Position numbers and translations under genes: made by a program
Part shown: positions 39,296 to 47,283 of the stretch, piece by piece
Position numbering within the stretch: position 1 is the first letter of the stretch
Layout: each line of letters opens with the position of its first letter
NCBI GenBank assembly: GCA_025936115.1
Contig: JAICTZ010000033.1
Location: 1 to 64,000 of the forward strand
Source: Polyangiaceae bacterium
GTDB taxonomy: Bacteria; Myxococcota_A; Polyangia; Polyangiales; Polyangiaceae
Direction: 5' to 3'
Length of the DNA stretch: 64,000 bases
Notes under the pieces: generated by a model
Told to the model about the DNA's origin: nothing
Database searches by the model: none
What the model saw: only the letters and a program-made list of their open reading frames with translations

Positions 39296-39646
39296 ATGTC
39301 ACTCCTAGTCTTCCCAGTCGTCCTTGGGTGGGTGATAGTGACTGTTCTCGGGGTGAGAGCCCTACTTGCGTTTCCCTCTGCGGCCAGGCAATACCCTTGG
39401 TTAACTCGTGCGAGTGTACTATCGTTCTCCCGCAGCTGGGAATCGGCCGTCAGACCGGAACATCTTGCGCCTCTGCGGATTTACCGCAGAAAGTCCATCC
39501 AAGCCGCGTGCGCAATCGCCGTCTACTGCCTTGGACTGGTCATTGGGCAGGCCGCTTGGAGTCGACGCGTGGATACGACAATGTTGGGGCCAGCCTCCGC
39601 GGACGATAGGATACCGCCGAACGTTGCACCAGCTCCCTCGCGCTGA
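39296..39646 (+). CDS. Small membrane protein, possible immunity partner of the Rhs tip
   Basis: A 116-residue protein starting 30 bp after the Rhs stop. Two hydrophobic segments are seen, about residues 3-26 (LLVFPVVLGWVIVTVLGV) and 70-88 (AACAIAVYCLGLVIGQAAW), with a basic stretch between. No family is recognised. Its position directly behind a polymorphic-toxin-like 3' end is where immunity genes sit, and a membrane location would fit a membrane- or periplasm-acting toxin. The ribosome-binding site is weak. That it is a real gene rests on size, position and hydrophobic pattern only. Confidence 0.45.
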   Translation: MSLLVFPVVLGWVIVTVLGVRALLAFPSAARQYPWLTRASVLSFSRSWESAVRPEHLAPLRIYRRKSIQAACAIAVYCLGLVIGQAAWSRRVDTTMLGPASADDRIPPNVAPAPSR

Positions 39647-39719
39647 AGGACATCCGTCGTCCGCCCGCTGGACTTCCTCCAAGACCGAGCTTCTGACGGC
39701 GAAGAGATTGGCAGCGCGT

Positions 39720-40290
39720 TCCTGGCTTCTCTGAGCGGTAACGGTAGCCCTCGATGCTGATGAGCTCGGCGTAATGGATGAGCCGGTCGACGAGGGTCAC
39801 GACGTAGGCGACGTGCGGGAAGACCTCGCTCCACTCAGGCGAAGGATTTGTTGGTGCTGATAACGATCAAAGCGGGGGTATTGTAGCCGCGCGAAACCGA
39901 CCTCGAAAAACAGGTCGGCGTAGGGTTGTTGTATGGGAGGTAACCGACCTCGTCGACACATGGAGGGCGCGGCGAGCAATGACGGGACGGGCCGGCGCGA
40001 GAGCGCGCTCGGACTGTCCTGGGCGGCGAGATCGGCGGATCGGTGAGCATCGTGCTGGCGCTGGTAAAGCGCACGGTCAAGCCGCGGAGCAGCGCCTGGT
40101 GGCCGGGATTTTTGAGGATCATCGATTTGCCGATGCCGTTTGGTTCCAGCAAGATCGCGTTACCGCCGGTGACAAGCGGAGCGAGAAGAGCTCGTCGATC
40201 ACAGCGCGTTCAATGGAACGCGGCCAGTTCCAGTCGAAGTTGACGGTGACGCACCAAGGCGACCGCAGCATGTTTCCTTGCCCCGCTCTT
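39720..40290 (-). pseudogene. istB: Broken IS21-family istB (transposase helper ATPase)
   Basis: Read on the reverse strand, pieces in different frames line up as one IstB-like protein: NFDWNWPRSIERAVIDELFS at the start, then LEPNGIGKSMILKNPGHQALLRG (Walker A region, with GLTVRFTSAST), a DEVGYLPYNN piece (Walker B region), NTPALIVISTNKSFA, and finally TLVDRLIHYAELISIEGY. Each step needs a frame change, so the gene is inactive. No istA and no terminal inverted repeats were found. It sits between the Rhs locus and an orphan methyltransferase and records a past insertion. Nothing else is recognised in 39647-40324. Confidence 0.75.
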
Positions 40291-40324
40291 CGTGCCAAGG
40301 TGTCTCGCCCCCATCACGCAGTCC

Positions 40325-41239
40325 ATGTCGTTCGTCGGCTCCGATGATCTTGACGCCGTTCCGAAGGGCGTGGTCGAAAGCGGAGTGGCGCGTTACGAGC
40401 TCCGTTTGGGCGATGGCGTCGCGTTCATGGCGGCGCGGCGAGCGGCGTCGATCGAAGCGATCGTCACCGATCCGCCGTATGGAGTCCGCGAATACGAGCC
40501 CGTCGAGCAAGCGAAGCTGCGCCTCGGTCGCGGCGGGGTGTGGCGCATTCCGCCCGCGCTCGACGGCAACGTGCGCCGGCCGCTGCCGCGCTTCACGGTG
40601 CTGACGGACGCCGATCGCGCGCGGCTCGCTCGCTTCTTCGAACTGTTCGCGAGCGCGGCGCTGCACGTGCTCGCGCCTGGCGGGCATCTCATGATCGCGA
40701 CGCAGCCGCTCTTGTCGCACCTCGTGTATGCGCCGCTCGTCGCCGCCGGGTTCGAAAAGCGCGGCGAGATCGTGCGGCTCGTGCAGACGCTGCGCGGCGG
40801 TGATCGGCCGAAGAACGCGGAGCGCGAATTCGCGGGCGTCAGCGTCATGGCGCGCTCGGCGTGGGAGCCGTGGGGCGTGTTCCGCAAGCCGTGCGAAGGG
40901 CGGGTGCAGGACAACCTCCGCCGCTACAAAACGGGCGGCCTGCGCCGCACGGAGGATGATCGTCCGTTCGCCGACGTGATCCGTTCCGCTCCCACGCGGA
41001 GCGCGGAGCGCGAACTTGCGCCCCACCCTTCCCTCAAACCCCAGTCCTTCATGCGCCAGATCGTGCGCGCCGCGCTGCCGCTCGGGGAAGGCCGCGTGCT
41101 CGATCCTTTCATGGGCGGCGGCTCTACGATCGCGGCCGCGGTCGCCGTCGGTTATCCGAGCATCGGCGTCGAGCTCGATCCGAACTATTTTGCCGTTGCG
41201 AAAGCGGCGATTCCGAAACTGTCGAAATTGGCGCGTTGA
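40325..41239 (+). CDS. Orphan DNA methyltransferase (N4-cytosine/N6-adenine type)
   Basis: A 304-residue enzyme. The catalytic motif DPPY lies near the N-terminus (IVTDPPYGV) and the SAM-binding motif near the C-terminus (LDPFMGGGSTIAAAVAVGYPSIGVELDPNYF), the order of beta-class amino-methyltransferases. KPQSFMRQIVRAALP before the SAM motif is also typical. It would add a methyl to adenine-N6 or cytosine-N4 at a specific sequence. No restriction endonuclease is adjacent, so it is probably a solitary methylase. The start at 40325 (MSFVGS) is used; 11 more in-frame codons run into the istB remnant. Upstream promoter DNA may have been changed by that insertion. Confidence 0.8.
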   Translation: MSFVGSDDLDAVPKGVVESGVARYELRLGDGVAFMAARRAASIEAIVTDPPYGVREYEPVEQAKLRLGRGGVWRIPPALDGNVRRPLPRFTVLTDADRARLARFFELFASAALHVLAPGGHLMIATQPLLSHLVYAPLVAAGFEKRGEIVRLVQTLRGGDRPKNAEREFAGVSVMARSAWEPWGVFRKPCEGRVQDNLRRYKTGGLRRTEDDRPFADVIRSAPTRSAERELAPHPSLKPQSFMRQIVRAALPLGEGRVLDPFMGGGSTIAAAVAVGYPSIGVELDPNYFAVAKAAIPKLSKLAR

Positions 41240-41376
41240 GCGAGCCCGCGGACGAGCCAATTCGCCCCGGCGTGTCGGCCTGGCTCCCGAGATTTCGGCG
41301 AGTGGCGCGCTGGCCGTGACGACGACGACACGCAATAATGGCGCGAACCGCGTCAGCGACAGAGAGGCCTCACGTC

Positions 41377-42135
41377 ATGCGAGCACCCGAGGACACGCGT
41401 CGAGCACTACTTGCCGGAGCCGCGTCGGGCGCGTGGCTCCTCGTCACGGGCTGCACGCGTGCGAGCTCGCACGCAGCCGAAGCCGAAACGCCGCGACGCC
41501 CGAACGAGTCCAAGGGCGAAAGCAAAGACGAAGGCAAGGAGCCCGTCGTCACGCCCGCCGAGGATCTGATGCAGGAGCACGGCCTCGTCGAGCGCGTGCT
41601 GCTCGTGTACGAGGAAGTGGCGCGCCGGATCGAAGCGCACGCCGAGGTGGATCCGGCGACGCTCGGAGGCGCCACGTCGCTCGTCGAGCGCTTCATTCAG
41701 GACTACCACGAGAAGAGCGAAGAGGACTTCGTGTTCCCCGCGCTCGAGGCGAAGAAACTCGAAGTCGAGCTCGTGCGCGTGCTCCGGCTCCAGCATCAGC
41801 GCGGACGCGAGCTCACGGCGGAGATCGCGCGCCGCACGAAGAACTTCAAGGCGACCCCGGAGCTCGCAGCGATGCTCCGCGATTTTTCGCGCATGTATCG
41901 GCCGCACGCCGCGTTCGAGGACACGCGCGCGTTCCCCGCGTTCCGCGAGACGCTCGACGACGCCGCGTATCGAGAGCTCGGTGACAAGTTCGAGGACCGC
42001 GAGCACGAGCGGCTGGGCGCTCATGGATTCGAACAAGCCGTCGCCGAGATGGCGCGACTCGAAGCGTCGCTCGGTATCGGCGATCTCGCGAAGTTTACGC
42101 CCGAGTCTCCGAAGCCGAGCACCGAGCACGGCTGA
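41377..42135 (+). CDS. Hemerythrin-domain lipoprotein/exported protein
   Basis: A 252-residue protein starting at the ATG with GAGAGG upstream. The N-terminus TRRALLAGAASGAWLLVTGC carries twin Arg and ends with Cys, so it is Tat-like and probably lipidated. After a Lys/Glu-rich spacer comes a hemerythrin-type four-helix bundle (~65-230) with likely iron ligands in QEHGLVERV, DYHEKSEEDFVFP, LQHQRGRE, RPHAAFEDTRAFP and DREHERLG. Hemerythrins bind O2, NO or iron; an exported one could sense or buffer O2 or iron at the envelope. Partner unknown. Confidence 0.82.
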   Translation: MRAPEDTRRALLAGAASGAWLLVTGCTRASSHAAEAETPRRPNESKGESKDEGKEPVVTPAEDLMQEHGLVERVLLVYEEVARRIEAHAEVDPATLGGATSLVERFIQDYHEKSEEDFVFPALEAKKLEVELVRVLRLQHQRGRELTAEIARRTKNFKATPELAAMLRDFSRMYRPHAAFEDTRAFPAFRETLDDAAYRELGDKFEDREHERLGAHGFEQAVAEMARLEASLGIGDLAKFTPESPKPSTEHG

Positions 42136-42324
42136 CGTTTCGGACGTCGCATAGCGAGCTCGATCGGTCGCCCGGCCTCGGTGCCCACGCGGGGCAAAAT
42201 GCAGCGTGCGCGCAACACGCCGCCCCATGGGTCCTTGCCGTGCTGACCTCGATTTTACGGCATTCTCCGGCCTGTCTCGTGCAGACGGTACGCGGCACGC
42301 TTCTGGCAGCCGCGACGCGGAACG

Positions 42325-45300
42325 ATGCAAGTGCTGCCGGGCTCGCCCCATCCGCTCGGGGCTACGTGGGACGAGGACGGGACCAATTTCGCGCTGTTTT
42401 CCGCCCACGCCGAGGCCGTCGAGCTGTGCCTCTTGAGCGACGACGACACCGAGACTCGCATTCAGCTCAAGGAGCGGACTGCTTACGTCTGGCACGCTTA
42501 CGTTCCCGGGATCCCGCTCGGCCAGCGTTACGCCTATCGCGTCTACGGTCCGTACGATCCGGCACGCGGCCATCGCTTCAATCCGAACGTGCTCTTGCTC
42601 GACCCGTACGCGAAGGCCTTGGATCGCGTGGAGGACTGGTCACGCGGTTGTTTCGCGTACGAGCTCGACGGGAGTCCCGAAGCGGATCTGCACCCCGCGA
42701 CCAAGCCGGCGCTCGGCGCGCCGCGCGGCGTCGTGATCAATCCGACCTTCGACTGGGAGGGCGACGAACCGCCGAACGTGCCGTTCCGGCGCACCGTGAT
42801 TTATGAGGCGCACGTCCGCGGCTTCACGAAGCTCCACCCCGAGGTACCCGAGTCGCTGCGCGGCACCTACCTCGGCATGGCCCACCCCGCGATCGTTCGT
42901 TACCTGAAGGAGCTCGGCGTCACGGCGGTCGAGCTCATGCCCGTGCACGCGTTCGTCGACGACAAGCTCTTGCTCGACCGCGGCCTTCGGAACTACTGGG
43001 GCTATAACAGCATCGGCTTCTTCGCGCCGGACGTGCGCTATCGCTCGTCCGCGGAGCTCGGCGGCGAGGTGCGCGAGTTCAAGCAGCTCGTCAAGACGCT
43101 GCACCGCGCCGGCATCGAGGTGATCCTCGACGTCGTTTACAACCACACCGCCGAAGGCAATCACCTCGGCCCCTCGCTGAGCTTTCGCGGCATCGACAAC
43201 GCGACCTATTACCGTCTCGTCGAGAACGACAAGCGCTACTACTTCGACACCACGGGCTGCGGCAACACGCTGAACGTGCGGAGCCCCCAAGTGCTCGCGC
43301 TCATCATGGACTCGCTCCGTTATTGGGCGTCGGAGATGCACGTCGACGGCTTCCGCTTCGATCTGGCCGCCGCGCTCGCGCGCGAGCTCCACGAAGTCGA
43401 TCAGCTCTCGAGCTTCTTCACGCTCATTCACCAGTCGCCCACGTTGAGCCGCATGAAGCTCATCGCGGAGCCGTGGGACGTGGGCAATAACGGCTATCAG
43501 GTCGGCAATTTTCCCGTGCTGTGGGCCGAATGGAACGGGCGCTTCCGCGACACGGTGCGCGCGTTTTGGCGCGGTGAGCCCGGACAGCTCGCCGACATGG
43601 GCTATCGCCTGACGGGCTCGAGCGATTTGTACGAGAGCACGGGCCGGCCGCCGACGGCCAGCGTCAATCTCGTCACGGCGCACGACGGCTTCACGCTGCG
43701 CGACCTCGTCTCCTACGATCACAAGCACAACGAAGCGAACGGCGAGGGCAACCGCGACGGCAGCGACGGCGAACGCAGCTCGAACCACGGCGCCGAGGGC
43801 CCGAGCGACGACCCCGAGGTCGAGCGGCGGCGCGCGCGCGAGCAGCGCAATTTTTTGGCCACGCTCTTGCTCTCGCAGGGCACGCCGATGCTGGTCGCCG
43901 GCGACGAATTTTCGCGCTCACAGCGCGGCAACAACAACGCGTACTGCCAGGACAACGAGCTCAGCTGGCTCGATTGGCGGCTCGAGGCCGGGCAGCGCGC
44001 TCTGCTCGATTTCACGCGCCGCCTCTTGCGCATCCGCGCCGAACACCCGGCCCTGCGCCGTTCGAAGTTCTTCACGGGCGCGGACGTGTTCGGCACGCGC
44101 GTGCGTGACCTATTGTGGTTCAATCCCGACGGGCAGCCGACGACGGCGGCGAGCTGGGGCAATCCCGAGGGCCGCGCGGTCGCGATGTTTCTCGCAGGGC
44201 GCGGCATCGACGACATCGACGAGACCGGCCGCTCGCTCGTCGACGACAATCTGCTTTTGCTCTTGAACGCGAGCGAGCAGTCGCTCGACTTCACGTTGCC
44301 CGTCGAGACCGTCGAGGAGCCGTGGGAGCTCCTGGTCGATACGGCCGACGACCACGCCGAGGAAAACCGGCGCCCGGGCGACAAGACGACGCTCCTGCCC
44401 CACGCGCTGAAGCTCTTTCGCTCGAGCTCGCGCGTCTTGCGTGCGGGCGGCGCGTTGCATCGGTTGAACGCGACCTACCGGCTGCAGCTGCACGCCGGTT
44501 TTCGCTTCGCCGACGCGCAGGCGGCCACGCCGTACCTGCAGGAGCTCGGCGCGACGGACGTGTACACGTCGCCGATCTTGCGAGCGACGCCCGGAAGCAC
44601 GCACGGCTACGACGTCGTCGACTACGGCACGCTCAATCCCGAGCTCGGCGGCGAGCCGGCGTTCTCGGCGTGGAGCGACGAGCTCAAGCGCCGCAGCATG
44701 GGCCTCATCATCGACTTCGTGCCGAACCACATGGGCATTTCCGGCGGCCAGAACAGCGCCTGGGACGACGTGCTCGAGCACGGGCCGAGCTCGTCCTGCT
44801 CGGAGTTCTTCGACATCGACTGGTCACCGCCGCGGGCCGATCTGCAAAATCGCGTACTCTTGCCGATGCTCGACGGGCAGTACGGCGACGTGCTCGAGCG
44901 CGGGGATCTCGCCGTCGTGTGGGAGGGCGGAGCGATCAAGCTCCGCTACTTCGACCGGCGGCTGCCAATCGCAGCGGACACGCTGGGCCCGCTCTTGTGC
45001 GCGGCCGTCGGGAAATCGCGTTTGCCCGAGGACGATCTGGCGCGACGCGAGCTCGAGAGCATCGTCGTCGCCCTCGGACATCTGCCGCCGCGCACGCAAT
45101 TGCAGCCGGAGCTCCGACGCGAACGGCAACGCGAGACGCAGGTGATTCGGCGCCGCCTCGCCACGCTCGTCTCCGAATCGGGGGCCGTGCGGGCCGGGCT
45201 CGACGAGGCGCTCGTCGAGCTCAACGGGACGCGCGGCGTGTCGGCGAGCTTCGACGGGCTCGAGCGGCTGGTATCGAGCCAGAGTTATCGGCTCGCCTCC

Positions 45301-47283
45301 TGGCGCGTGGCCGTCGAGGAGATCAACTACCGGCGCTTCTTCGACGTGAACGACCTGGCGGCCGTGCGCATGGAAACCGAAGCGGTGTTCGACCGCGCGC
45401 ACGCGCTCGTCTTTCGCTTGATCGAGGAGAAGCGCGTGAACGCGCTGCGGCTCGACCACACGGACGGCCTCTACGATCCCTACGCCTATTTCGACGCGAT
45501 TCAGCGACGTTTCGTGCCGAACGAGCCGGGAGAAAACGGCAGCCCCGACGACACCGCCCGCCCGCTGCCGCTGTTGGTCGAAAAAATCCTGGCTCGCGAC
45601 GAGGTGCTGCCGGCAACCTGGCCCGTAGACGGCACGACGGGCTACGATTTCCTGGCGATCGTCGAGGGGCTCTGGGTCGATCCGGAAGCGGAAAGCGCCA
45701 TGACGGCCGTGTACCGCGCCTTCACGGGCGATCAGGCGACCTTTCCCGAGCATGTCTATGCCGCCAAACGTCACGTGCTCGCGCACGTGCTCGTGAGCGA
45801 GATCAACATGCTCGCGACACGGCTCCAGCGCATCGCCATGGCGCACCGGAGCTACCGTGATTTCACGCTCCTCAGCCTCACGCGCGCCATCGAAGAGGTC
45901 GCGAGCGCGTTCCCCGTCTACCGGACGTACCTGCGCGATACGCCAGAACGGCAAGAACAAGACGAGCGGTTGATTCGCGCCGCCGTTCGCCTCGCGCGCC
46001 GGCGCAGCCCAGCGCTGAGCCCGAGCATCTTCGAATTCGTGGAGCGCCAGCTGCTCGGCCAGACGACGCCGACCGGGATCGAAATCGATCGGCGTGCCTT
46101 CGCCATGCCCTTTCAGCAGCTCACGGGGCCCATCATGGCCAAGGCGGTCGAGGATACCGCGTTTTATCGCTACACGCGGCTGATTTGCCTGAACGAGGTC
46201 GGCGGGAGTCCCGCGCGCTTCGGTCTCGACGCCGCGGCGTTTCACGCCAAGAACGAGGAGCGGGCACGGAGCTGGCCCTTCGCGATGCTCGCGACGTCGA
46301 CGCACGACACCAAGCGCGGCGAGGACGCCGCCGCGCGCATCGCGGTGCTCTCCGAGATGCCGCGGATTTGGGCCAGCACGGTGCGGCGCTGGCGCGAGCT
46401 CACGCTGCCCGCGGGCACGGGCGACGCGGCGGGGCCCGAGCTCACGCACCTGTACGGGCTCTTTCAGGCGATCGTGGGAGCGTGGCCCTTCGGCTGGGAC
46501 GGCCGTGCGGGACGCGACGAATTCAGGGATCGCGTGAAGGAGTACGCGCTCAAGGCCGCGCGCGAAGCGAAGACGCGCACCTCCTGGTTGAATCAAGACG
46601 GCGAGTACGAAGCCGCCGTCACGGCCTTCGTCGACCGCGCCTTCGCGGACGAGGCGTTCATCGAGCACGCGCGCGGCTTTTGCGCGCAAATCTCGGCATA
46701 CGGCGCGAGCAACGCCCTCGCGCAATGCCTGCTCAAGTTGTGCTCGCCCGGCGTGCCCGACACCTACCAGGGCTGCGAGCTCTGGCAGCAGAGCTTCGTC
46801 GATCCCGACAACCGGCGGCCCGTGGACTTCGAACGGCGGCAAAGGGCGCTCACCGCGCTGCGCGCGCGCCTGAACGAGCGCGCGCCGCTCGCGCGCGAGT
46901 TACTCGAACGCTACGCGGACGGCGACATCAAGCTCTACGTCACGCACCTCGGGCTCGAGACCCGAAGGGCGCAGCCGGAGCTCTTCCTGCGCGGCGACTA
47001 CACGGCGTTGCCCGGCGGCGAGCACGTCGTGGCGTTCACACGTGGTTTCGAAGACGCGCGGCTCATTTGCGTCGTGCCGCGGCTCGTCTACACGCTGACG
47101 CGCGGCGAACGTCCCTGGGCTCTCGGTGACGTCTGGGGCGACGCCACGCTCGAGCTCCGTCACAGCGGCAACTACGTGAACGTCTTCACGGGCGCACGAC
47201 TTACGCTCTCTGGCACGGCCGCGCTTCGGGACCTCTTCGCCGAATTTCCAGTGGCGTTGCTCTTGCGGGAGGAGGCCACGTGA
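42325..47283 (+). CDS. glgX-treY: GlgX-TreY fusion: glycogen debranching enzyme + maltooligosyltrehalose synthase
   Basis: A 1652-residue fusion of two GH13 enzymes. Residues 1-~700 are GlgX: N-terminal CBM48-like domain from GSPHPLGATWDEDGTNFALFSAHA, then nucleophile D346 in DGFRFDLA, acid E382 in IAEPWDVG and D454 in AHDGF. Residues ~710-1652 are TreY: YRLQLHAGFRF (718 on), VPNHMGI, nucleophile D1044 in ALRLDHTDGL, E1086 in LVEKIL and WPVDGTTGYDF. GlgX removes glycogen branches to give linear chains, and TreY turns their reducing end into trehalose, so the fusion passes product straight on. The next gene, treZ, overlaps the stop and completes the pathway. The ATG has a GGAAC site. The gap 42136-42324 shows no clear signal. 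Confidence 0.95.
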   Translation: MQVLPGSPHPLGATWDEDGTNFALFSAHAEAVELCLLSDDDTETRIQLKERTAYVWHAYVPGIPLGQRYAYRVYGPYDPARGHRFNPNVLLLDPYAKALDRVEDWSRGCFAYELDGSPEADLHPATKPALGAPRGVVINPTFDWEGDEPPNVPFRRTVIYEAHVRGFTKLHPEVPESLRGTYLGMAHPAIVRYLKELGVTAVELMPVHAFVDDKLLLDRGLRNYWGYNSIGFFAPDVRYRSSAELGGEVREFKQLVKTLHRAGIEVILDVVYNHTAEGNHLGPSLSFRGIDNATYYRLVENDKRYYFDTTGCGNTLNVRSPQVLALIMDSLRYWASEMHVDGFRFDLAAALARELHEVDQLSSFFTLIHQSPTLSRMKLIAEPWDVGNNGYQVGNFPVLWAEWNGRFRDTVRAFWRGEPGQLADMGYRLTGSSDLYESTGRPPTASVNLVTAHDGFTLRDLVSYDHKHNEANGEGNRDGSDGERSSNHGAEGPSDDPEVERRRAREQRNFLATLLLSQGTPMLVAGDEFSRSQRGNNNAYCQDNELSWLDWRLEAGQRALLDFTRRLLRIRAEHPALRRSKFFTGADVFGTRVRDLLWFNPDGQPTTAASWGNPEGRAVAMFLAGRGIDDIDETGRSLVDDNLLLLLNASEQSLDFTLPVETVEEPWELLVDTADDHAEENRRPGDKTTLLPHALKLFRSSSRVLRAGGALHRLNATYRLQLHAGFRFADAQAATPYLQELGATDVYTSPILRATPGSTHGYDVVDYGTLNPELGGEPAFSAWSDELKRRSMGLIIDFVPNHMGISGGQNSAWDDVLEHGPSSSCSEFFDIDWSPPRADLQNRVLLPMLDGQYGDVLERGDLAVVWEGGAIKLRYFDRRLPIAADTLGPLLCAAVGKSRLPEDDLARRELESIVVALGHLPPRTQLQPELRRERQRETQVIRRRLATLVSESGAVRAGLDEALVELNGTRGVSASFDGLERLVSSQSYRLASWRVAVEEINYRRFFDVNDLAAVRMETEAVFDRAHALVFRLIEEKRVNALRLDHTDGLYDPYAYFDAIQRRFVPNEPGENGSPDDTARPLPLLVEKILARDEVLPATWPVDGTTGYDFLAIVEGLWVDPEAESAMTAVYRAFTGDQATFPEHVYAAKRHVLAHVLVSEINMLATRLQRIAMAHRSYRDFTLLSLTRAIEEVASAFPVYRTYLRDTPERQEQDERLIRAAVRLARRRSPALSPSIFEFVERQLLGQTTPTGIEIDRRAFAMPFQQLTGPIMAKAVEDTAFYRYTRLICLNEVGGSPARFGLDAAAFHAKNEERARSWPFAMLATSTHDTKRGEDAAARIAVLSEMPRIWASTVRRWRELTLPAGTGDAAGPELTHLYGLFQAIVGAWPFGWDGRAGRDEFRDRVKEYALKAAREAKTRTSWLNQDGEYEAAVTAFVDRAFADEAFIEHARGFCAQISAYGASNALAQCLLKLCSPGVPDTYQGCELWQQSFVDPDNRRPVDFERRQRALTALRARLNERAPLARELLERYADGDIKLYVTHLGLETRRAQPELFLRGDYTALPGGEHVVAFTRGFEDARLICVVPRLVYTLTRGERPWALGDVWGDATLELRHSGNYVNVFTGARLTLSGTAALRDLFAEFPVALLLREEAT

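Noticed and set aside
30946..39646. Type VI secretion effector locus
   Set aside because: No VgrG, PAAR, Hcp or chaperone gene is present and the protein starts with a lipoprotein signal.
39647..40324. Intact IS element
   Set aside because: No istA, no terminal inverted repeats or target duplication seen, and istB is broken in several places.
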